NCBI RefSeq assembly: GCF_029784135.1
Contig: NC_073746.1
Location: forward strand, 104,346,661 to 104,410,660
DNA: 64,000 bases
From: Toxorhynchites rutilus septentrionalis
Lineage: Eukaryota; Arthropoda; Insecta; Diptera; Culicidae
Direction of reading: 5' to 3'
How positions within the stretch are numbered: position 1 is the stretch's first letter; each line of letters begins with the position of its first letter. A program made the translations under genes and the position numbers. This document shows positions 24,389-34,777 of the stretch, one piece after another. Below the pieces are notes generated by a model that was not told the DNA's origin, ran no database searches, and saw nothing but the letters and a program-made list of their open reading frames with translations.

Positions 24389-27157
24389 ATGTCGAATTTG
24401 AGAGCGCTTAGTCGCCAGGAGCGTTTCTACTTAGACACAATGACCAATTTGAAACAATACATCGAGAATTACAATAGTAATCGAGACAAGAATCAACTGG
24501 AGGGATGGAAGCAGCGAGTTGAAACACTTTATCACGATTTCCAATCGAATCGACTTCAGATTGAAATATCATCAAGTGAGAAAGCGGATGATGATTCAGA
24601 AGATGAAACTTTCATCAAGAGTGAAGAGGTGAATCGCAGTATCCGACAACAATTCGAGAATGATTATATTTACGCATATAGTTTTCTCGCCACCGAATTA
24701 CGTAAAACGAACGTGATGCCTGATAGTGTAGACCAATCAATAGTTCCTGCTGTCTCGTGTCCGCCGTCTTCTCCGCTTTCGCGAATTAAGTTACCAGAAA
24801 TTCGACTTCCCACATTCGAAGGTTCGGTCTCAGAGTGGATAACTTTTAGAGATACCTTTAAGTCGCTCATAGATGGGAATAGCCAATTGTCCCAAATAGA
24901 TAAGTTTTCGTATCTGGTGGCATCTTTGGCGAAGGATGCTAGGAAGGTGATTGAATCGGTCGAGCTCACCGCCGCTAACTATTCAGTAGCGTGGAGTTTA
25001 TTGGAATCAAGATATGACAATAAAAAGCTCATAGTGAAAACGTATATTGAATCGCCGTTTGCGATAGAATCCATGAGAAAGGAAAATTATGAATCCCTCA
25101 TGCGATTAATAGATGACTTTGAACGCAATCTTTGCATGATCGATAAAATAGGTGTTCCAACAGATGGCTGGAGAGTTATCCTGGCTCACATGGTATGTGA
25201 TCGTCTAGATGCCGCCACGCTTAGACAGTGGGAAACTCATAATAAATCAAATGAAGTTCCCACTTACGGAGAATTAATCGCATTTCTTAAAACCCAACTT
25301 GCGGTTCTACAATCGTTGCCAACATCGAATTCTCGTTACCAGGAGTCTCACAAGATTGAACACAAACGATCACTAAAATCAAGGCTCAATAACGTTTACA
25401 CCATCACCAATCCAACGGATTACACCTGCCCGTTTTGCTCCAAATCTCCACACTCGCCATTCAAATGTGAAGTTTTTCTAAAATTATCGATATCGCAACG
25501 CTTTGAGCATGTTAAGAGCAAAAACCTCTGCATCAATTGTCTATCGCCTTCTCATTTAGTTCGAAATTGTACGTCCAGTTCATGCAGAGTCTGTAATCAA
25601 AAACACCACACCATGCTTCACCAACCCTCCAATGATCGCCCACCTACTCAGTCGAAACCACCAACACCTCTCGTTCAGAATATCGCACCGACGAATCAGA
25701 AAGCACAACCTAATTCTTCAAACCAATCCTCACAACGTTCCGTATCGTCTTCGCTAACCCAAACGCCATCAGCCTCTGCCACCGTCTCTAGCCTCGCTTC
25801 CACTACAATGGTTGGAACAAATCGGAAAGTTCCAGCAACAGTGTTACTACAAACAGCGATAGTGAAGGTTTACAATTCTAACGGTCAAATGCAGTGGGCC
25901 AGAGCATTGCTAGATCCTGCTTCACAGTTGATTCTCATTACCGAGAACCTCGTTCAAAAGCTTAAGTTGCGCCGCCATCCCGATCGTCAGGAGATCGGTG
26001 GTGTAGGCAACTCAATTATCGTTTCGCATCATACTGTCGTTGTTCGAATGGGATCCCACTGCACAGAATTTGTTATGAATGAACCATGTCATGTTTTACG
26101 AAAAATTACCCGTGATCTACCAGCTAGAAATATCGACATCTCGCTTTGGAATCTTCCTCCACATATTGTCCTAGCAGATCCAAATTTCGACAAACCTGGA
26201 CCGATAGACATACTCATAGGTATGGAAAAATACTACGACTTATTACTTGATGGATGCTCCAGAATAACTCCGGAAAAGGCGATCCTTCAAAATACGGTCC
26301 TCGGTTGGGTGGTATCAGGGAAGGTTGGCAATGACTCACATCCAGCCCGAGCCCCTATAGTGGCTCATGTATGCAGCAGCGATGGGCTTGATGCTCAGTT
26401 GTCCCGATTCTGGGAAATGGAATCTTGCTGGTCTGATAGCACGCATTCCGTCGACGAAAATTTGTGTGAAGAGCATTTTGCAGCTACAACGTTTCGCAAT
26501 AACACTGGTCGATTTGTGGTTACTCTTCCCAAACGACATTCGGTACTAACTGAGTTGGGTAACTGTGAAGAGATAGCAACTAGAAGGTTCATTGCCTTGG
26601 AACGCCGACTTGATACGCAGCCTGCGCTGAAAAAGGCGTACACAGCCTTCATAGACGAATACCTCAAGTTGAATCACATGAGAGAAATTACAAACGTAGA
26701 AAAACCAAAATCATCTAATCCTACCTATTTCTTACCGCACCACGGTGTTGAAAAGACAGACAGTACTACCACCAAACTGAGGGTAGTTTTCGATGCCTCT
26801 TGTCGGACAGAAACCGGAATCTCGTTGAATCAAGCTCTAATGGTGGGTCCAGTCGTCCAAGACGATCTGTTCTCCATACTTCTCCGGTTTCGAGTACATC
26901 GTTTCGCAATCATCGCAGACATCGAAAAGATGTATCGCCAGATACGTATTCACTCTTCAGACTACCCACTTCAACAAATACTATGGCGGTCTTCGTCAAC
27001 AGAGCCGCTACGCACTTTTCAACTAACAACGGTGACGTACGGGACAGCTTCAGCCCCGTACTTGGCCACCAAGTGTCTACAAGTATTATCGAACCAAAAT
27101 TCTGAAGTATTTCCTCTAGCCGCTTCGGTCCTCGCTAAGGACTTTTACGTGGAATAG
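24389..27157 (+). pseudogene. BEL gag-pol, first part (gag, protease, RT N-half)
   Basis: 922 residues. Residues ~130-310 are a BEL gag domain (LPTFEGSVSEWITFRDTF typical of DUF1759). Residues ~347-410 hold Cys/His knuckles (CPFC, then CINCLSPSHLVRNC and CRVCNQKHH). About 485-640 is the BEL aspartic protease (LLDPASQ near 507, with D-P-A in place of the retroviral D-T-G; D-[S/P]-A variants are usual for the family as I recall). From ~760 comes reverse transcriptase, with the first catalytic Asp in ADIEKMYRQI near residue 844. The frame stops just after FYV, where YVDD should be, because the run ggaatagacg appears twice in 30 bp and adds two bases. Either a natural lesion or a sequencing error. 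Confidence 0.95.
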
Positions 27158-27159
27158 AC

Positions 27160-29754
27160 GTGTTGAGCGGAATAGACGACGAAGAACAAGGAAAAGCACT
27201 CTGCAAGGATTTAATAAATGTGTTGCAGTCAGCCGGCTTCAGCTTACGTAAATGGGCATCAAACTCCGCCACCATACTTTCCGAAATTCCATCGGAATTG
27301 TACGACGAACGTTCGATATTCAACCTGGATTCGAATCCTCCACCCATCAAAACTTTGGGTTTACAGTGGGAACCATCCTCTGACAGATTTCGCTACACTG
27401 TTCCTAAATGGTCGCAACCAAAATCCATCTCGCGTCGTATCGTTATTTCGGATGCAGCACGACTCTATGATCCCCTCGGTTTAATTGGTCCTGTTGTAGT
27501 TCTCGCAAAAATATTTATCCAAACACTTTGGCGATCCTCCAAGAACTGGGACGATCCTTTGGATGAAGATAAGCAGCGTTACTGGTTCGAATTCCGCAAC
27601 AATTTGGAAGATGTATCTAGCATTTCCGTACCCCGTTGGTTAATCTGCAATGACTCCCCAACGGTCATCGAAATTCACGGCTTCTGTGATGCCTCCGAAA
27701 AGGCATACGGAGCATGTCTTTATTTGAGAACCGAATCAATAAATGGAATTCGATCAGTGTTGATGACAGCCAAATCTAAAGTAGCTCCTCTAGGAGATTC
27801 AAAAAGGCAGAAACGAGTTTGCCTTCCAAGATTGGAACTATCGTCGGCTCTTTTATTGAGTCACTTATACCATAAAATCAAATGCAGCGTACCACTGACT
27901 GCCAATTCATTTTTCTGGACTGACTCAATGATTACACTTCATTGGTTTAATGCCGTTCCCTCACGTTGGAAGACGTTCGTTGCAAATCGGGTTTCAGAGG
28001 TGCAAAACCTAACAGTCGATGGTATCTGGTCGCACGTTCCCGGCAACGACAATCCTGCAGATGTTATATCCCGTGGAATGCATGCGGCACAACTGAAGGA
28101 CACTGCATCCTGGTGGCATGGTCCTGCCTGGTTGAGCCAATCATCTCGATTTTGGCCCCCTCTGAACCACAAAACGAACATAGATCTACCCGCAGAAATT
28201 CTCGAACAAAAGCCAATTGCTTTACACATAAGCCAATGTACTCCAAACGAAATATTTTATCTTCGTTCCTCATTCACGGCTCTAGTCCGTATTATAGCGT
28301 TTTTGAATCGATTCATACAGAACTGTCGAACCAAGATTCCCATGAATAGAAAAATCGGATTCTTACAAACGAATGAATTGGATGAAGCCACCAAAATACT
28401 CGTTCGTATAGCACAAGCTGAAGTTTTCTCCAAGGATATTGCAGCAATTCGGAATTATGGTCAAGTGAAAGAAAACTCCGAACTAAAATCACTATTTCCG
28501 ATCGTAATTGACTCAATCCTGCGGGTTGGTGGACGGCTCAGAAACGCAGCTATCTCGGAAGATCGCAAACACCCAATGATTCTTTCTGCTAGACACCCAC
28601 TTACCGAATGCATTTTGTTGCATTATCACCTCAAAAACTTGCATGCTGGTCCACAATTGTTGGTAGCATGCGTTCGAGAAAGGTACTGGCCACTACGAAT
28701 TCGCAATCTCGCACGGAAAATTGTACATAACTGCATAAATTGTTACCGCTGTAAGCCACATAATCTCGACCAATTAATGGGAGACTTACCACCTGAAAGA
28801 GTGACACCAACGCTGCCTTTCCTCAACACAGGCGTAGATCTGTGTGGTCCTTTCTGCTATCGCAGAATGCGTAAAACTGCCCCTGTCAAATGCTATGTTG
28901 CATTATACGTGTGTTTCGTCACCAAGGCCGTCCATGTGGAGTTGGTGTACGACCTATCAACCGCAGCCTTCATAGCAGCGCTGCATAGATTCATCGCCCG
29001 CAGAGGAAAGTCGAATGTAATACAATGCGATAACGCCAAAAATTTTAAAGGCGCAGCCAGAGAACTGAAAGAACTGTCGATACAGTTCTACTCGCAACAA
29101 CATCAAGCTGATGTTTCGAATGTTTGTTCCAACGAAGGAATTGAATTTAAATTCATACCTCCTCGCAGTCCAAACTTTGGGGGGTTGTGGGAAGCGGCGG
29201 TCAAGTCTCTCAAACGTCATCTTCGATCAACAATAGGGAATTCAATCCTCTCCCAAGACGAGTTCGTCACTTTATTAGCTCGTATTGAAGCTTGCCTTAA
29301 TTCAAGACCGCTGACCCCGCTCACCACAGACCCCAATGATTTGGAAATACTAACGCCTGGTCATTTCCTCGTGCATCGTCCATTAACTTCGTTTCCCGAG
29401 CCTGACCTTTCAGAAGTTCCACCGAATCGGCTCGATCGCTGGCAGCACAATCAGGAGTTGCTCCGTCGTATCTGGAAGAGATGGTCCACCGACTACCTGT
29501 CCGGCCTCCATCCACGCACAAAATGGACACAGATCCGGAATAATGTCACCGAAGGTACAATGGTGTTGCTGAAGGAGGATAACCTGCCTCCTTTAAAGTG
29601 GAAGTACGGAAGGATAACCCACATTTTTCGCGGCGATGACAACCATATACGCGTCGTTACCGTACGGACAGCAACTGGAGAGTATCGACGCTCCATCTCG
29701 AAGATATGCGTGCTTCCTGTTCGTCAACAACACACTGAACCTACGCTCGAATGA
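27160..29754 (+). pseudogene. BEL pol, second part (RT C-half, RNase H, integrase)
   Basis: Continues the same polyprotein in another frame and runs 864 residues without a stop. Residues 1-200 are the RT thumb/connection region. RNase H shows CDASEKAYGACLY near 180. The integrase zinc-binding region (HPLTE, HLKNLHAGP, CINCYRC) is at ~480-530. The integrase core has GVDLCGPF near 557, IQCDNAKNF near 620 and PNFGGLWEAAVKSL near 670, supplying D, D and E. The last ~100 residues are the C-terminal domain usual in BEL (DUF5641-like). Apart from the upstream frame break, all catalytic motifs are present, consistent with a recently active source. Confidence 0.95.
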
Positions 29755-30232
29755 ATTTCGAGTCCTTCCATCACAGTATGTTCATACTGTGCACCGATCG
29801 GAGACCTACGGGTCTCCGAGCCCTGTAAGTAATGTTTTGTAATGAATTTGCAAAAAACTTAATGAATTTTCGTCCTCTGACATGTACGTTGGATTCATCA
29901 ATGGCTACTCCAACCCACAACCACGAGTACGCCCAACGCCGACTCACCGTCCTGCCTATCTTTTGAACCGATTCGAGTAACGAGCCTTTGTTTGGGGATT
30001 CCCGTGATGACGTCAGAAGCAGCCACCATGGTAACGATGGAGACGCCGGAGACGACCGAGACAAGACAACGGAGACGACCGGGACGACGGAGAATGCAGT
30101 CAAAACAAACAACGAAGATCGACGAGTGCGTCACGAAGTATTTCATCGGTAACGCAATCGGCAACCATCGCTTCCTGCCTATGTATGAATGGTTGAAAGT
30201 TCAGACGCGAGCTTTCAACAGGGCCCGGCATA

Positions 30233-30588
30233 TGTTGCGGCACACGTCACGTTATTATGCATTGTATCTATATATTGCGGCATACGCCACATCAGTATCA
30301 TTCCATACAACAATTATAAGTATTGTATGTACCCAAAACCCAATCCATTTAAAACAAGAGGATTAGCGTAGGTCATTCCCATCTAATCCCTATCGTATTG
30401 TCTCGAAGGATAGGATATAGAAGCAAATCCAGAAAATGTGGCCTATATAAAGCGATGAGATATCCAGCACGCTCTCTTACTCTGCTTCAAGTTAGATAGC
30501 GTACAACATCATCGAAAGTGTCTCATCTGCGTTGTGATATCAGAAATAAAATTATTATATCGGAATTAAAATTAGTTGAAATAAACCC
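30233..30588 (+). repeat. BEL 3' LTR
   Basis: Same 356 bp as the 5' LTR with one difference. Preceded by the short purine-rich run caacagggcccggcata, a weak polypurine tract. Confidence 0.9.
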
Positions 30589-31250
30589 GGACTTAGAAAT
30601 TACTCATACAACTTTATTTCATCCAATTATTGTACATTCTTACCAGTTGTAGCACTTAACATGAAAACAACTAACAAAATAGTTGAAACAACTACGAAAA
30701 CTGAAAAATGAACGATGTTTGTTTTTTACGGAATTTGCTAACGCAAACATTTTATCATTGGTTTTGACTGTCACTTTTTTGCAAATGTCTAATATTATAA
30801 ATTATGGGCTGTAACGATACCTATGAATGATGTCAAAATGAAACCTATACCTCAAAGAATTCTGGGTTTTCATTATTCAATTATATATAACATAAAAGTT
30901 TAGCAAATTTACATTTGAAAATGAAGTGTTCGGAATTTGGGACTTACCGGAATATGAGATAAAACGTTACTGAGGTCATTTCAAAGTATGTGAAAACAAT
31001 TTTTTTGTGTGATTTATCGCACATTATTCAGGAATATCGTGATGTTTTGCTCATTTTTGTTCATTATGATTACATTTATTACATTTTACAAGACATTTAT
31101 TCGTGTCATGCAGAAATGTTTGAAAAAATCTTCTGACATCCCTCACATACAAGCTATTTCTCTCGTGAGAATGTTATCAGGTCGAAAGCAAGCAAATTGC
31201 CCCGATCGAGGGTAGGCTGTACTACCCGATGGTAAGCTGATGCGGAAAAT
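30589..31250. other. Flanking repeat debris
   Basis: Contains phrases parallel to the left flank of the BEL element (atgtcaaaatgaaacctata against atgttaaaatgaagtctata; gaagtgttcggaattt). BEL therefore sits between two related repeat segments. Confidence 0.45.
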
Positions 31251-33540
31251 ATCAAATTGAAAAATAAATTAATCCTTTCTTACCGTTTTCTTCATCTGAG
31301 ATATCCACTGGGAACTCGACTCAATAAATATGACTCACAGTTATCGCCTCTGAATCGGTTGCAAACAACAAAAACCTTATAGAAATGATGTAGAAAGAAA
31401 ATTATTTTTCTTATTTTTAAAGCATGTTACAAATGTAAAACTTGCATGGTAGGATTCTATCATTGACTAGCATTGACTAGCCTATAACCATTGCTTTTCT
31501 ATTTTTGCAGGTTTACGAGAAAATCAGGTGGATCAAATAGCTTGGAAGGTGCGTTTTAGACACATCTCTTCTAGATAATTTAAAATTCAAATTGTGCATG
31601 ATTCTACTCCCATTAGCCTATGAACGTATTTTGTCAGTCGGAATACTCTCATCCGATATCTGTTATTCAAAATAGTGACAGGATTGTGTGGAAGCTAATT
31701 AAAATAATTACAACGAGTGTAGCGTAAAGTTCAACTGCGCCCGGGTCATTAATGATTTTGGCAATACACTCCGAACATTGCTCACGTACAAACCACTCGG
31801 AATGAATTACATTTTCAGTTTTCCACGAACCTAGCAGTGGTAAACACGGGTAGAGGAGGGGTTGGAGCACACACATACAGAACATAAATGAGTTAACCCG
31901 AAAACCCATTCCGGATAAAAAACTACATTCACTCCTGTGCTGATGTCGTAAGTAATTCATGGACCGGTAAACATTCGCCATGTTGCTTTGTTTTGGATTA
32001 ATGGACAGCAAACAAAAGGTTGATGGAATGGGGCAAATGGGGAGGGGAAAAATAAAACTCAATGGATCTGGATATGGCTTTATGTTTGTTTTATTTTTTT
32101 TTAACACTACACACTTCTCGAGATGGGAATACGGAATACTGGAATAAAAGTGAATTACCCAGCACTACAATTTTTTATTGGAATTTTCCAAAAGGTAGCT
32201 GATTACTGTTGACAGAACTCGGACTGTACAGTACCGACGGTTTTCATTATTAATTTTCATCACAAAAATTGGTAGACAATGGCAAGGTGTACCAACAAAG
32301 TGCATAACATATGTCTGTAGAAAAGAATCAATTTTCAACCGAACAAAATTGTTTCTCACAAAAACTGACCAATGTTTCATGCTAGTGGCAATTGACTATC
32401 GCAGACGTACTGCGCGAAATATTCATCGAAACAAACAAAAAAAAGTGGGGCTTACTTCACCATTCCGCATGAAAGATGAAAGAGTGCATAAATTGAATTT
32501 TCGAAGCGAAAGCACTCTTAATTACTCATCCCCACTCCGAGCGAACTTTCTGCGTAATAATCTCCATCCTTCTGTGGATGGGGTTTTCCGACGGGGGTGG
32601 GCGGAATATCCAGCAGGGACTTCACTTGTCAATAATTTATTTCTCATTTTCATCTGAATTGGGCGTAAATTGCTACAGGAGGAGATTATTCTTGTGGAAG
32701 TTTTAATTCGAATGCTGTTATGGAAATGGAAAGGGATATTCGGTGTGGAGTGGGCGGAAAATTGACAATCGGAAGTAATTGGAATGAACGAGCGATTCGC
32801 TGTGTTTGATAACGATTCAAAAATAAATTGAGTGGGGGTATGAAAGAAAAAAAAAACCAAAGGTTTTCTAATTTCTCAATAAATAATTCCTTCTTTCTTG
32901 TGTTTCTTCTCACGAAATATCACTGAAATATCTCGAGTACTGAGTACTGAGTCTGAAAATATGCCTTCTGAAACATACAATCAATATTTGTTATTGTCAC
33001 AATTTTTCTTGCATATCTTCTGGGCTCTAAATCATGCAGAACACACATGAATATAACATAAAAAAGTTATGGCTATTCATATCATCATATTCTTTGGTGC
33101 AATCTTCAGACAACAATTTATTTCAAATGAAAATAAGTACAATAAATTGTATGTATTGTGAAACTCAATCGTGCTTCCAAACATATATCTGAAATCACTG
33201 TCTCATGCATGTTTACCACTTGTTGACCTAAGTTTATTGAGACATAAAAATAATACAGAATTGTTGAAAGAGTGAAATCGATATGCAAAAAATAATACAC
33301 CATTGCAAACAATGTTAAGGTTTTCAGTCAGTTCAAAGCCTCAGAAATTCTCACTGACTGTGCTTCTCGTACTGTGGACCAAATTACCAGTTCACGCCTG
33401 GTGATCGTAAAGAATATTATTACACTCGTTTATCCTTCCCGATATTATCATCGTTCGGTCAAGAGTGTTTCTGTTTTCTGTAGCGCTATAGAGTAAACAG
33501 CTCTAAAAGTTCACAGCCATTTCAGTTTATCTACTAGTAG
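31251..33540. other. No gene recognised; possible micro-exon inside
   Basis: Unique-looking AT-rich sequence with short open frames on both strands (31667-32107 and 32522-32860 minus) that show no domain. One splice-bounded 38-nt segment is listed separately. Confidence 0.4.
31511..31548 (+). other. Candidate 38-nt micro-exon
   Basis: It is preceded by a good acceptor (gcttttctatttttgcag, with tgactag about 40 bp upstream as a possible branch site) and followed by gtgcgt as donor. One phase reads LRENQVDQIAWK without a stop. If real, the window lies in an intron-rich host gene. Speculative. Confidence 0.2.
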
Positions 33541-34430
33541 CGACAAAAAGAGTAATTGATGCTTAGATATACTTTCCACCCACCCACATGCTCGGTTCCA
33601 CCTCCGTGGAACCATAGAGGCAGTACATTAACCGAACTTCTTTGGTCGGAAATTATGTTTATCATTTTCGGTTCCGCTTCGTTGGAAGCACGGCCGAAAT
33701 TTACGGCCTTCCCTGAAAACACGTTCGCTCGTAAACCGAGCCAGGTGCTCGAGAGTGTCTGGGAAAAACAAAGGATTGAAGTTCCACCGAACCAGCGGAG
33801 GCATTTTCGGTGGGAAGCGCACGAGAATTATATTCACTAAAAAGGGCAGCCAAATGGGAGACACTACGAGAATCGCCCTGGCAGAGATAGCAGCCATTGT
33901 TTACTACAAGGATGGTTATCGTTCACTTTTACGAGGCTGTTAAACATTGAGAGCGCGCTGCCGAAGAACCATTGTTTTGTGAAGAGGTTTTTGCGCATTC
34001 GGTTTCGGACTGGTTTTCGGAAACAATTGTTGATTGGATTGTTAACGGTAAATTGATTCAGTTGAATCAAAACATACCCTATCTGGGGCTCAAGGATGGG
34101 CGAAGAGCAGTGGTCGTCTGTCAGTACCATGAAATCCAGAATTCAATCAATTTTATACAGCTCTTGGAAGGCAAGCGTGACGAAGAATTCGACTTATAAA
34201 AATATACAACAGTTTAAGCGGAAATATTTCAACCGGATGATACTGCTGTAAATACGCTATCACTCCAAGCATGCCGGTAGCTTGGTTGGTTTCCAAGCTA
34301 CACCAAACTTGATTTATTTCTTGAAAACTGCCTACAGATCGATTGCAAGGATTTAACAATAAATCGTTGTGTGATCAGACTAAAAGACTAATTCTGTCTT
34401 ATTTAGGGTTTTAATTTTAGCGGAGAATAA
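33541..34430. other. No gene recognised
   Basis: Moderately GC-richer than its surroundings. Overlapping open frames (33556-33840 plus, 33628-33897 minus, 33972-34199 plus) lack recognisable domains and shadow one another. Possibly part of an unrecognised repeat or a 5' region of a host gene. Confidence 0.35.
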
Positions 34431-34700
34431 TCTATATATACATCCATTCCATGACAAACCGATATAGTGGTTCTAAGATTTTCGTGAAAAGTGGTAGTTT
34501 TGTTTCTTACCGCAAAATATTAAACCCGTATTTTTTAATTGTTTTATTAGAGTGCCCATTTTCATTCAAGGGTGATCTGAAAAATCAATTTGTTCCCCTT
34601 TTTCCAACACTTTTTTCAAAGATTCATGATTGACGACCGATTTTGACGACCAATATATCGAATTAAAGCCAAAGATCTATTCTTGAGCTTGAGCTTGGAT
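34431..34700 (-). repeat. Dispersed repeat, ccattccatg family
   Basis: Reads ctatatatacatccattcca, accgatatagtggttct, then accacttttca-type and A/T-rich phrases, and ends near atatatcgaattaaagcc. The same order, in the opposite orientation, is found at 52.85-53.09 and 53.34-54.42 kb. Confidence 0.55.
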
Positions 34701-34777
34701 AGACTGTACAATTCGTAGTTGCTCTCCGTGATTGACCTGAACCAACCAAATTGCACAAAGAACACACAGAATGACGC

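Larger units (their letters stand above)
23333..30588 (+). mobile_element. BEL/Pao LTR retrotransposon, nearly full length
   Basis: Two 356-bp direct LTRs enclose a gag-pol frame in BEL order: gag, zinc knuckles, aspartic protease, reverse transcriptase, RNase H, integrase. The LTRs differ at one position (cacacgcc against catacgcc), so insertion was recent. A single frame interruption at 27157 lies in the RT catalytic box. I see no env. I could not find a clear target duplication. The 5' untranslated segment is 23689-24388, with a possible primer-binding region around ttttggtccttcgagccgga. The 3' noncoding segment is 29755-30232. Confidence 0.95.

Noticed and set aside
22497..31225. Weakly inverted tataggggaagtccgggc / gccccgatcgagggtaggct pair as transposon ends
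   Set aside because: Similarity is short and gapped; I could not align the ends convincingly.
32522..32860. 112-residue minus-strand frame
   Set aside because: Ordinary random-length frame in AT-rich DNA, with no domain or repeat match.
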